DNA from: Triangularia verruculosa
Taxonomy: Eukaryota > Ascomycota > Sordariomycetes > Sordariales > Podosporaceae
NCBI GenBank assembly: GCA_033296885.1
Contig: MU863950.1
Coordinates: forward strand, 62,001-126,000
Direction: 5' to 3'
DNA length: 64,000 nucleotides
Of the stretch, positions 45,401 to 56,643 are shown piece after piece. Position 1 is the stretch's first letter, and the number at the start of each line of letters is the position of its first letter. The notes below the pieces were generated by a model. It was given only the letters and a program-made list of their open reading frames with translations, searched no databases and had not been told where the DNA came from. The position numbers and the translations under genes were made by a program.

Positions 45401-47653
45401 GACAGTTCACAGCACCAAACTCGGGCCTTTGCGAGCAATTTATCTCCAGTCCGATGCATTTCGGACTCTTGTCAACCGGGATCGAAATGACAAAAAAAGC
45501 AAATCCGACTTCTGGGGATGGCAATTGATTCCCCATCACAGTCTGAGGGAGCGACTCGAGCTAGCCGCAACGCCAGCACCACGCCATGACCTCACCACGA
45601 TTCGCATTCCCACACCCCCAGCTCTCAGAACCCAGCGCCGTGGGAAAGCCCGAGAAACGCCAAGTTTCACTGACTTTGACGCTGCCGTTTCGTTCCACGT
45701 CCTCGGGCTGCTCTCAGACCGAGAGGAGATCTTCGTGGTTCTCATTCCCAAGATGCAGTCTCCCGGTCTATGTATTCTGAACAACAAAAGGCAGGGCTGA
45801 GATATTGTCAAAAAGTGCGCAGGACCCAGCGGAAAGCTACGGTGCTTCCTCCGAGCAGCTCGAACAGGACACAACTCCCGTGTACTTGGCCTTGGCGCGA
45901 CGGAGAGGGCGTGTCTGCAGATGCGATGGCACGCGTGGAAGGGATGCCCCTGTCAGAGAATCTTCTTCCATCGGGCAATTTCATCTAGCTTCGCCAACCG
46001 TCGTGCAATGAGAACTGGGGGCCCCACCGAGCCCACGACGGGGGGTGCCGGGAGAGGGGGTATCTGGGCCATCCATGCGTCTTAGCGAAGACCCCTGTCG
46101 GCCAAACGTCTTGCATCTCCCCCTACCTAGCTCTTGGTGCTAGCACTTGGCCCGTCGATGTCACTCACTCCGACTGTTTCACTGTACAGCACAACTCACC
46201 ATGCACCGAGTACCGAGTACCTCCACATGGGCCTTCTCTCTGCTCTGGAAGCCTTGCAACCGCCAGTTGAGCCACCGAGCCACCCTCGGCACGACAGCCT
46301 GCCCTGGGTGCTGCACCTCTCAAAGCTTCCAAAATTCCTGTCGTCTGTGTACCGCACAGCACAGCACAGCACAGCACGAGGAGGAATCTGGGAAATCTCA
46401 CCGCTGTCCCACCACTCGCCTTACCTGTCATCGCTCGACGCCTACCAGTCCGCGTCGTCGACCACCACTACCACCACCAAAGGCAACGCCACCCCAGTGC
46501 TGCCGCAGGTCCTGACCCGCCGACGCAGCAGGAGGTCGAAAGCAGACAGAGGGGGGGTTACATGGCACTGTTGCCGTCCGTCTCCTGTCTTTCGGGCCCG
46601 GGGTTTCTCACATTGAAAAAAGGCCCTACGCTAGGAACCTTGCGCGGTCTTTGCAGTACGCTATCCTATCACTTCCCCAATACCGCAGTGCTCTCCGTCT
46701 GGCAACTGGCAAACCTGGCTTGCGCACTCCACACTGGTTCTCCCCCCCCCCATGCTCCAAGGACCGGGCCACAGCCGAACTGCCCTTGACCCTGTGCTCC
46801 CGCCCTGCCGACCTGCCCGTCTGTCTCGTCTGTTTCTCGCTCCGTCTGTACTTACAGTACAGTGGCGTATCGTACAGCCAGTTATCCACAATACGTACTC
46901 GTACTCTGGAGCGGCTGCTTGTCCTGGCTCCCCACCCTGGCCGGCGTCGATGTCATCCTCGCCCCCCCTGCTCGCATGCCCGGCCTTGTTGTGCGTTAGG
47001 GTGGCTCCATACGATCTCATCCTGCTCCAGCTTTTAATATAACTCCCGTTGAGCCTCTTTCCTTGCCTTCCCCCAAAACTTGCTTCCGCCCTCTCACCAA
47101 GCTGTAAAAGCCTCGACTGTCGATGAGCGGACCGTTTTCCCTCAGCCAGCGCCCAATGTCTCTCGGAGACCGCTAGGGAATTTGCTGACCATCTAGCCTG
47201 GATAGCTTGACCTGTTCGCTTCTTGATAGTACCGGTTTCGAATTAAGCTTCCCGCCGTTGCGACTGCGCCGACACTTGTCTAGCAATTATTTTTTTATTT
47301 GGGTACGCCATCTGTGCGTCAAAAGCCGTTGGATCCAATCGTCAACTTAAATCGAGAATCAGGAAGGCGGTCCTGGCACCTGGGACGCAACCGGCACGCT
47401 TTACAAAAAGACTCATATCACTCGCCCCCCTTTCATCCAAACATCTCTTGCTACATTGCATCGATACATCATCATCATCATCCCATTCTGAACTCGGCAG
47501 GACTCGAAACATCATCACTTCTTCGCTTCTACCGAGCTATCCAACACCTTACATCATCTCCGAGATAGCCGAGAGTCTTCGCCTTCCATCTCTTTTGATA
47601 GAAGTTGCTCGCTGTGCGGCAAACACCACACACAGCTCAGTCACCCATCACAC
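39481..47653. other. Gene-free tract, part 3 (upstream of homeobox gene)
   Basis: 8.2 kb of balanced-composition DNA with no recognisable gene on either strand. The longest frame is a 265-codon minus-strand ORF (44599-43802) with an ATG but no recognisable domain and irregular composition. Small tandem repeats: GATGGAGT x3 (45103-45126), CGGTCCTG-type (43841-43859), CACAG-type (46353-46376). The last 250 bases before 47654 are CT/CATC-rich and look like the homeobox gene leader. Not AT-rich, so not RIP-degraded repeat DNA. Confidence 0.5.
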
Positions 47654-49110
47654 ATGGAATATAGCTCCCCAGCAACTGCCTATCGTGTTCACGGACGTCA
47701 AACCGAAAACTACAACACCATGTCGATGATCGCCATGGCTCAACCCACCCCTCACTCTGCGTTCAAGCGTGAGTTTGCTTGGGACGAGAACAGACAAACC
47801 GACCATGGATTCAACTCGAGAAGGCCGAGCGAGCCCGAGAGGATTGCTTTGCCCTCGATTCGTCAGGTAAGCTTTTACTCGGAGCTTCCACGCTGGGCTT
47901 TGGTCAGCTAACAAAAGAACCAGATGATCCCTGAGCTTTCGATGCAGTCGAGGCCTTCAGATGCGAACGTCAGAGCACCATCCTCTGTAGCGTCGCCTGT
48001 GGGAGGATATCCTGCTGGCGCCATCACTCCTCCATCCTACACACATTCACCAAACCAGAACAAGCGCAGGCGGTTGTCAATCGGGGAGGACAGGGATGAA
48101 CGTGGAAGCCAAATCCCGAGAATGTACCGCAGCCCTCAGCGAGAGTACCACGGAAGCCGGGGGATGTCTCCCGCTGTCACTTCAAGGTCCTTCACCGAGA
48201 CATGGGCGAGCCCATCCCGAAGGAGCCCCTACACTTCGCACCGAAATCTGCCCTCCATGAGAGAGTCGGCGCCCATCGAGTCTGCAGACCGGTACCACAT
48301 GAACAACCGCCCTACGCTCCCAAGGCTTCCCAACATGAATTTTGATCAGCGCTCTGCGACGATGCCCCGGATTCGTGGTCCATCGAGCGAGGACGACTAT
48401 CCTGACAATTTCCGCCACATCATGGGAGGCCACTCTAGCTCCAACTCGATGGAGGGCTACCACCCCCACCACAGATCTAGCGCTTATTTTGGCTACCACC
48501 ACCCATCGCGCGTTCAGTCCCTCTCAATGAGCTCCGTCGGACCCTTTGACCGCACGCCTTTCTCGGCCGGCTTCAGCTCGGGCTACCCAGAGTACATGCG
48601 CGTCGGTGAGCTGGGAGGCATGGGCATGCACGGCGAGAACAAGCAACGCAAGCGGCGCGGAAACTTGCCCAAGGAGACGACAGACAAGCTTCGTGCTTGG
48701 TTTGTCGCTCACTTGCATCACCCTTACCCTACAGAGGACGAGAAGCAGGAGCTCATGCGCCAAACGGGCCTTCAAATGAGTAAGTAGCGCCATAACCGTT
48801 GAAAAGCCAGTCTTTGCTTCACACCACTAACCGTTGACAACCAGATCAAATCTCCAACTGGTTCATCAACGCCCGCCGGCGCCAGCTCCCCGTCATGCTT
48901 AATAACGCGCGCGCCGAATCGGATGCCATGTCCTCAGCGGGCCGCAACGCCGACGGCAAGCTTCTCTCCTCTACCGAGCGGGGCGAATACGACATGGGTC
49001 TTGGAAAGCGGGACAGCCCCATGAGCGATGGAGAGGGCAGCGCTTACGACGACGACCTCGAGAGCCTTAAGCGCCGCCACGCTGTCAGCATGAATCGGGG
49101 CAGCGTTTAA
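47654..49110 (+). CDS. TALE/KN-type homeobox transcription factor
   Basis: Exons 47654-47866, 47924-48779, 48845-49110; 444 residues. The homeodomain lies at about residues 312-372: KRRGNLPKETTDKLRAWF, then HLHHPYPTEDEK with the three-residue loop extension that defines TALE proteins, and the recognition helix NQISNWFINARRR encoded across the second intron (M|N junction; the exon 3 start restores WFINARR). The N-terminal 300 residues are Ser/Pro/Arg-rich and disordered with a KRRRLS basic patch; the tail is acidic (DDDLESLKRRH). In Sordariales, KN homeobox factors include Podospora pah1 and Neurospora relatives that control hyphal growth, conidiation or fruiting; which orthologue this is cannot be settled without alignment. 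It stands alone between very long gene-free flanks, consistent with complex regulation. Confidence 0.93.
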
Positions 49111-49532
49111 CCGAACACAACCCAAACGGTCCGGCCGCTACGCTAGCAACCGCCGGTCGCCTATTTTGCCGCGAAACCGAGAATGATCTCAACGGCTTTT
49201 TGGTTCATTTCACCTTTTAACCTTCTCTTCGACATTCTGGACCGGTCTGGACCCTTGTTGCAACAAGATTATCACTATTTTTGCTCGGCCCGCGGTTTCA
49301 TTTTCAGATGTACTTTTACCAACAACCACAACAACTCGGGCCTTGTTTGTTTTTTTGCTCGGTACTTTTCGACAAGGGGCGTTCATTTTCGGAAAGTTTT
49401 TTGCGTTGCATTTTTTTTCCATCATCAGCATGTTATCATTTCTGGCGTCTTTCATCTATAGGGTATTTTTGTCTTTTGGAGCTGTGGAAAGGAGTTTAGT
49501 TTGACAAGTTTGAGAACTTTTGGTGTTTGTGG

Positions 49533-49552
49533 TTTTTTTTTTTTTTTTTTTT
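49533..49552. repeat. T20 homopolymer
   Basis: 20 consecutive T about 420 bp after the homeobox stop codon, probably within its 3' UTR or just beyond. Confidence 0.9.
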
Positions 49553-51002
49553 GCCTTTACGGTGCTTGTATTTTAGAGAGATACCAGACGTCCTCACGCA
49601 CGGTTTTTTTCTCGGGTTCTTGAGAGAGAGAGGGGAGATATATATTTTCCGGCACTTTATTTGTCTACTATACTGCTCAGGGGAAAGGGGGGGCCTAGAC
49701 TATCTAGAGCATAGGCGTTATTACACGCTTCCTTACAGGGGAGAGAGGTTATATCCAGGGTAGAGTGAAGATGGGGGTGTCGCAAAGACGGGTTGGGGAA
49801 TGGGAGATGAGAAAGAGAACTCAAAAATTGAAAACAAATTGTATATCTCAATATTGTGCCATTTGACTTTTGTTCGTGATCACAACTCATCAAGACAACT
49901 CCTCGGTGTAGAATTACCGAAAAATCATCAAATCACCGAGTCACAACATCACCGTTCTTGGTTCGCCGACCATGCAAAAACTACATCACCGAAACGATGA
50001 TCAAAGCCTTCTTCCTAACCACATGTTCACACACACACACAGTTCCTCACCACACATTGTCTAGGTAGGTAAACAGAAAACTTGCTAGACTCGGACCATC
50101 CACACTGTGCAAGCTGCCGACAGACCTTGCATGCATCAAAAACCTCTCTGAGCAAAGGTAATAAATCGACCCTTCTTTTTTTTTCTCTTTTGTCTCAGAT
50201 CACCCAAGACATACATACATACATGCTTCTCTCTTTTTCTTTTCTGCAGCCCCAAATCTCAGAATGTAACGCAACATTACAGATATGCAAGAATAATTGT
50301 TAGTGTCTTGGGGATTGGGGTTTTGCTGATCCGTACTTTTTTCTGTATGGCTGGGGAGATACCTCCGGAAACACACACACGGCTACCTAAAGGGAAAACG
50401 CAGCAGGTAAAGGCGTTTCGTGGGCTTTGCCACTGGGTATCTAGGTAGGTATGTTACTATTCGCTCCTGCATGCATGCAAAAAGCCTAATAATACATATC
50501 GAACACCTGCGAGTCGTGACGAAAGTGGCATAGCGGGCTGCCCGTTGCAAAATGCTTTATTTACTACATATAGATTGTGGCGTCCAGTCGTCGTCCTTGC
50601 GTGTTATGTGGGCGGTGCGGGTAGCAGATCTTATGGTTCGTGTCAATCTGTTCTGGGCGGGCTTCATCGGTTCCACCTTCTGGATCCTAGAGCAAAAGAA
50701 AAAAAAAGGGGGGGGGGTTAATCGTATGCAGGTAGCATGATGGGGCTGTTGGTTGTTAGGTACCTACCGTGTTTACACTCTACCCAACCCATCTTCTTGC
50801 CTTTTTCTCTCTCTCTCCCTCTCTCCCATCAAGTAAGTAGTAGCATGTGTTACCAGAGTAAAACCCAAAACTCAACTCTCAAGTAGGTAGGTAGTAGACA
50901 TGTGATTAGTCAACCAACCACCCCCCCCCATCTGGATAAACCAATCGAACAACAACAACAACAACAACCGATAGGTATTCTTATCCGATCTCCTTTGATG
51001 AG

Positions 51003-51045
51003 CACACACACACACAAGCACACACACACACACACGCACACGCAA
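51003..51045. repeat. (CA)n microsatellite
   Basis: CA dinucleotide run interrupted by AG and G (ACACACACACAAGCACACAC...), with a second CA run at 51175-51193. Confidence 0.85.
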
Positions 51046-51664
51046 AATCCGAAAAAGGAGAAAATGCACGATACACCCACATACACACCTGTCTGCCTAC
51101 CTGCCTGCCTGCCCTGCCCTGTCCTGCCTTACAGACCGCCACTCCTGAAACGCCTCAACCTATATCCCTCAGGGACACACACACACACACACATCCCCCA
51201 TCTCGGCCAAACTGTTGCCCAACCCACCCACAACATAACTGACCTTCTCTTTCTCTTTCTCTCTCTATCCTCCTTCCCCATAAAGCTCAGATGGCATACA
51301 CACATGTTCAGTCCATCTGTCTACCTGTCGTCCTCCCACGCCACCGCACCACAATGACGCCCCCTTCTCGAAAAGACCCAGGACAGGGGCGCCGCCAGGC
51401 CCAGAGCAAGCAAGGAACCAGGTACAGATCCGATCCTCTCTTTTCCTTCCCCTCCTGCACCTCTAACCGCACACACAAACCCAAAACCTTTCGCCGTGTA
51501 GGTAGGTGGGTAGGTATGTCGTGTTTACAGATTTTCTTCTTCTTTTTCTCTCTGTCTAGATCTGCAACATGCACACACCACAGTTGCTCCTTGGTTGACA
51601 ATGCAATCTTGTTAATTCGTCGTCAGCATCATCAATGAAATCAATAAATGATAAACGAGGCCAA

Positions 51665-51788
51665 CCCCCCCCCCCCGTCTTGTGGAATATGATTCACCTG
51701 CAAGACGAAAACTGAATTTACATCCACCACTTCCCCCTAATTGTCACGAGACACACGGGGGATATATATTAAACCCCCCCCCCCCCCC
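51665..51788. repeat. Two poly-C tracts
   Basis: C12 at about 51665-51676 and C15 at 51774-51788, separated by ordinary sequence. Confidence 0.85.
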
Positions 51789-51951
51789 TTCATGATGACA
51801 CACACACACAACATTACACACGGCCCGGCTCTTACCCAAAAAACAGTAGCGGTCAAGAAAAAGCAGTAGAAGGAGGAATTTTTGTTCGGTGTCGTCGTAC
51901 TGTAACAAGCTCCCCTTACCCCCTCGCCCTCCCCCGCAGCCGAGAAGGGTG

Positions 51952-52024
51952 GGTGCGTGTGTGCGTGTGTGTGCGTGTGTGTGCGTGTGTGTGCGTGTGT
52001 GTGTGTGTGTGCGTGTCTGTGTGC
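51952..52024. repeat. (GT)n/GTGC compound repeat
   Basis: 73 bp of GT dinucleotides punctuated by GC every ten bases (unit GTGTGTGTGC), suggesting a higher-order 10-bp repeat. Confidence 0.9.
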
Positions 52025-52243
52025 GAAGTGAGTACTTGTGTGACAGCGGATATCACCTGTCGTCCCGTGTCGTCGTCTCCCATCCACTTGGTCTCTCGGG
52101 AGTTTGGACAGACCGATCAACGAAACCGAATCGGAGCAAATAGTAGCAAGAGGACAGGCCAAGCAAGGCCTTGTGTCATGTTTCTCCTCCTGTCTGATCC
52201 TGTAAGTCTGCAGCAACCAGTTGGCGTGCCAGCACATTGGACT

Positions 52244-52267
52244 GGGGGGGGGGGGGGGGGAGGGGGG
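52244..52267. repeat. Poly-G tract
   Basis: G17, one A, then G6. With the upstream GT and poly-C repeats it makes this one of the most repeat-dense short stretches of the window. Confidence 0.9.
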
Positions 52268-55227
52268 TGGTTTGACCGGGTTGACAAAAATGTCTCAAGC
52301 CGAACGATGAAGTGAACCCGACCACAGCAGGGCACTTGTTCCTGTGTCATTGTGTTGTTGGTGAATCCAGAAGTCTGAATGCCAAACCTTACTTGCTAGG
52401 CCGAAAAAGACCTGCCTGAAGACCAGTTAATTGAGCTTGGGCTAGGATCAAACGCCGACACATTATCCGCGTCGAAATCTAGGTCCTCTGTCCGATTCCT
52501 GTATACTGCAGGAGGTCTCTGGTTGCCAGACCGACAACGGAGAATGATGGGTCAGACACATGCGAATCCCGAGCACCGCGTCAGGCTAAGGGAGATCTGT
52601 ACTACTAGATCGGTGGGTGACAGCAGCAAGCATGGCTGCTAATGATGCTGGTCCTGTCCGGCATGTGTGTTGCGTGTGGGGGGTGGAGACGGCGGCAATG
52701 AGTTGCGAGCAGAGCAGGGTTGTCTAAAGAGAAACCATGCCTGTCGGTTGTCTTGCTGAATGACACATCTGAATCAATTGATATCCGGGGGCCACGACTT
52801 GGGCAAGACCGGGCAGACTCGAACTTCTTTCTCGGAGCCACAACCTTGGTACCGGGTGATTTGGAAGGCGCCGTGGTCGTGGGATGTATGGACATGGATC
52901 CCGGAAGCCCATGTCTCCGTGAATGTGTTAGCAAGCAAGAGGCGTCAAATGTCTCGCCTGAATGAGGCTTCGGGTTCCGGCGGACTTCCTGGTTCGGGTT
53001 CGACTATCGTGAAAAGCCCGCCACCGTATCTGCCTCATGACTGCGAAAGCGACCTGTGGCAGGAGGGGGCGTGTCTCTCAAACAGCCCTAGACAGGCAGT
53101 CAAACTTGGGGCGATCCGACTCTCATTTGGTAGGCTCTCAAGTCGCTAAAGTGAGTACACCACTCGATCGTGAGCAAATTGTCCGGCATTAGCCGCTGGC
53201 CTGGTTTGTTGAACTGCATGACGAGAAATTGTCGGAAGAGGGGCTGAAGATCGAGAGGTGGCAAGAGAAATCGGAGCTTGTGTTCTCCTGCATGTCCCTT
53301 GCTAGCCTACAGAACGGGGCATCAGAAGCTCAGGGACAAGCTCAGGGACAAGCTCAACGTCTAGTTCAAGTTAAGCTTTTCTGACGGCTAGCGAGCCGTT
53401 AATGACAGCGACAGACAAGGAGAAGACGGTCGGGTCGGGGCGGCGGGCGAAGGAGGCGTGGGATCGAAAGTGCCCGGTGTTGTTCACCGGCGTGAGCAAT
53501 ATTCGCCTTGTTGCCCGGGGAGACCTGGTAGAGAACGCTTGGTGGAGGAGTCAGGTCGGTGCATCTTTCACGACACACATCAGTGCCATCTCAGATTTTG
53601 ACATTGCTGACAGCTGCTTTGACAGGTATCAAGGGAACACCCAGGGGAAGCCAGGCAGGTGTCAGTAGCCGCCATGACCAAGTATCGATACCATGACGTA
53701 CCGTCGATAAAACGCTCTCTAGCCACCGACGGACGTTGAGCCGTTGCCACGTCGCGACGTCATCATCCAAAACACCCACACGGACTACATACGAGTACTC
53801 CGGTGGGGAGGGCGCGCCGGTGCGGCCTCGGTGAAGGAGTTTGTCTTGTGATAGAGGCGAGGCAGGGACTGGGAAGCATGTCAGTGTCTGTCGATCTGAC
53901 ATGGGGTTTTTGAGAGGTGCGTACTGTACTGTATACGTACGCCTCACCGTCGAAGGCTTTGTCAATGCTTCAGATGTCTGACGCGAAAACTGCGAGGCGC
54001 TGTTTTCGCATCGCCGGACACCGAGACCTGCATTTCTAGCCATACGACGAATAGCCTTGTTTTTGCACCAATGTGATTCAACGTTCGTTATCACGCGGTA
54101 AAGAAAATGAACCAAAGAAACGAAGAATTGATGATGAGCAGCTTGCCGGCCGGTGTCGTAAGGTGTCAACAGGATCAGATATTGCCCAAGTAAATCAGGT
54201 GGGAAATACTTGCCGGATAGACGAGCAAAATGTAATCAATGCCGCCTCAAAGCCCAACATGATCACAGGAAGGTACACTTGCAAACACACATGCAGTCAT
54301 ACAGCAGGGCGCTCTATCGCATCATGTCGGTCTAAGAACAAGACAGGACACATGTTCTTGAGCAGAATGGAGACGCTGGAATGTATTTTCAATGTGACAA
54401 GGTTTTGGGAATAGGTCCTGCTAGCATCTGCTCCCTGCCGCTTCATCGTGCTCTTGACGACCTCATACCTAGATGGTAGAGACAGCGGTGCGCCGCCGCC
54501 GAGAATATACGACTGGAGTAACTAGCCCTGAACCGCAAAATAGTGTTTGCGGAAAGACCTGGAGAAGAAAGGAAGGTAAATAAAAGAAAACAAATGCCGT
54601 CTCGGTACACGTAGGTTGTTGACGCGCTCTGGTACATGGCCCTAGACATAAAGTAGGTCCAACTTCTTGGGAAGATGGGTACCTAGTCTGCGCGAGATAA
54701 TCGAGGTATGATCATGAATAGAAAATGGACGCTGGTATCTGAGAATACCTAGATAGGTATCTAGACTTCTTTTCAGTGATCTCTAAATAAGGTACTTTTT
54801 TTTACTGTCTTTCACTACCCTTTGCTTGTCTTGATATATCTTCTTACGATACATCACCAAGTCTTTCCCACTGTCTGTCCATTCTTTTCCACTGTCTTCC
54901 AACACTCTTCGGCCGCCATGTCACCTGTTACAAGTGTCTTTCGATGTCTCTGAAAAGATAGCTTAGCAGCCTATATCTTTCCATCTACAATATAAATGTA
55001 CGTGACTTACTCCAAAGAAGTCTCAAGAGACTCCTCATCAAAAATGCCTGCCTTCAGGGTAAATTGCCGATACAGGGGTCGGTTATGACTAGATACGGCT
55101 AACAAAACCACGGAGATGCACAATATCTTGGGAAAGCGATCTTCATTTGGGAGTAAGCCCTCTGTCTAAAGGCTTACGCCAACATTCTACCTATCTAAGC
55201 CATACGTTACCCCTCTGCCTACTTTAT

Positions 55228-56046
55228 CTAACCGACAAAAGCCAGCAATCTCTTCACCACCTCCCCCCAAGTCTCGATACCATCCACCATATTCTTAACG
55301 GCCTGGAAAACCTCTTGCCGATAAATGCACTCGACGAGTCCACAGTAGTAGAGATACCCAGAGAACGCAGGCGGGCGGACGGATTCTGTACAAGGGGTAC
55401 GGACTAAGGCTGGGCGGAGGGGAGGACGATGAGGGCACTTGTTCGGAGCTATACCAAGGCCCAGGGACAAGACCTACATAACAATTTGTATGGTGGTATG
55501 AATGATGATGGGATCTTAAACTTACCGTGCGGGCTATATCATTGGAACGATGCAGTACACATGCTCCAACACGAAGTACAGGACCCTCCCAATCCCTAAC
55601 GGGGGCTCCATAATGCTGCGAGTGTACTCCCAAGTGTTCTGGGCCCGGGCAATCCTCGAGATGCTCAGGAGGTTCTTCGACAACTCAACCAATGTCCGTC
55701 CATCGGTATGAGTCGGAGTGTCAATAGTCGCAATACCCTTCTCGCCAATCTCTAAAGCGAGGTGTTCCAGCGTAGGCTGATCCAGTGATGTTGGACTTGA
55801 CAGCGTCCTCAATGGTCATAGCCCGAGGTGCTGTCTTGCCGGAAGGCTGCGTGTCTCTGCCGAGTAACGGCAACTCGAGGTGACTGACCTCACCGAACCG
55901 GACGCGATTCGTCTTGAAGCGAGCAGCATAGTGTTCGATCTCGGCCACCAGGAACTCTCGAACCCGCAAAAGACCAGATCTGGGCGAGATCTCATTCGGG
56001 TATGACTTGCCGATGCTGGCCGAGGCGAACGCCGGTGGTTTTGAAT
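55228..56046 (-). pseudogene. Glycyl-tRNA synthetase (GRS1) relic, C-terminal portion with deletions and frameshifts
   Basis: On the minus strand, pieces of a eukaryotic class II GlyRS appear in the right order but in different frames. From 56046: FASASIGKSY, NEISPRSGLLRVREFL and AEIEHY (motif 2 neighbourhood), then PLLGRDTQPSGKTAPRAMTIEDAVK. Next, in another frame, LALEIGEKGIATI, VELSKNLLSI, EYTRSIMEPPLGIGR and VLYFVLEHVY, corresponding to the normal VIEPSFGIGRI motif 3 block; about 150 residues between these are missing. Then a frame change to HRSNDIART, an intron-like GTAAGT...ATGTAG segment, LGLGIAPNKCP (anticodon-binding domain), and finally VFQAVKNMVDGIETWGEVV to a stop at 55230-55228. 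The relic lacks the whole N-terminal half and cannot encode an active enzyme. The preserved intron implies DNA-level duplication, not retroposition. The frame is open upstream to 56242 without recognisable GlyRS sequence. Confidence 0.85.
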
Positions 56047-56643
56047 GTCGGGACCACGAACCGAAGCACATTGCATGAGCCAAGCAAGTCAGGGTGTCAA
56101 GATGTTCATCAAGCATACCCTGTACATATTCACTATCGGAGTTTGAGTATCTGCGCTGTATGAGGCAAGCACTCTTAGACGAGTCTTCTAGTCCAACATC
56201 TGCTCTTTGATCAAGCCAGTGATAAACACCCCATGGCAGCATCTACAACTAGAAGCATATGCAAAACCCCGCATGTAAAAAAAGGAATTGTGAGGCCCCT
56301 ATATACGTAAAGAAAAACGTAACTATAGCTTGCTCCAGCCTGAACTCCCTGCCCAAGAAAGCGAAAAGCACAAATGCCACTCCACCAAACCCATCCCTTC
56401 TACTCTATCCCTTATCTTTCCGGCCAATAAAACGCAATGTCTCCCTGTTGCTTTTGTTCTATAGCCCAAAACTCAAAACCACCATCAAACCCCATATTTT
56501 GGTGTAAAACATATACTCGTCTCCGGTCATGCGTCAAGAGAGCAAAAGAAGAGAAGTAAGAGATAACAACCACCCGCATCCTGGTAGAAGTTCCGTGTGA
56601 ATGAACAACGAGAAGGAAAGAACGGCGAGTGAGCTTTGAAGCC
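56047..56643. other. Interval between GlyRS relic and CorA gene
   Basis: About 600 bp; includes the probable 3' UTR of the CorA gene (minus strand) and an open frame continuous with the relic (to 56242) that I cannot assign. Confidence 0.5.

Larger units (their letters stand above)
49111..55227. other. 6.1 kb gene-free tract, microsatellite-dense
   Basis: Downstream of the homeobox gene. The first part is T-rich and is probably 3' UTR (T20 at 49533-49552). 50.0-52.3 kb is dense in CA/GT, CT, GTAG, poly-C and poly-G repeats. 52.3-55.2 kb is of ordinary composition with no supportable ORF (the 192-codon minus frame at 54169-53591 has no recognisable domain). A 12-bp unit AGCTCAGGGACA is repeated at 53327-53355. 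Confidence 0.5.

Noticed and set aside
33398..47653. RIP-degraded repeat or centromeric DNA
   Set aside because: Base composition is balanced and CpG words are frequent; no AT-rich or TpA-heavy blocks and no transposon remnants seen.
52380..52520. tRNA-like B box (GTTTGATCC on the minus strand)
   Set aside because: No A box and no acceptor-stem pairing at the right spacing.
53591..54169. 192-codon minus-strand ORF
   Set aside because: Random composition, no recognisable motif, no supporting splice or start context.
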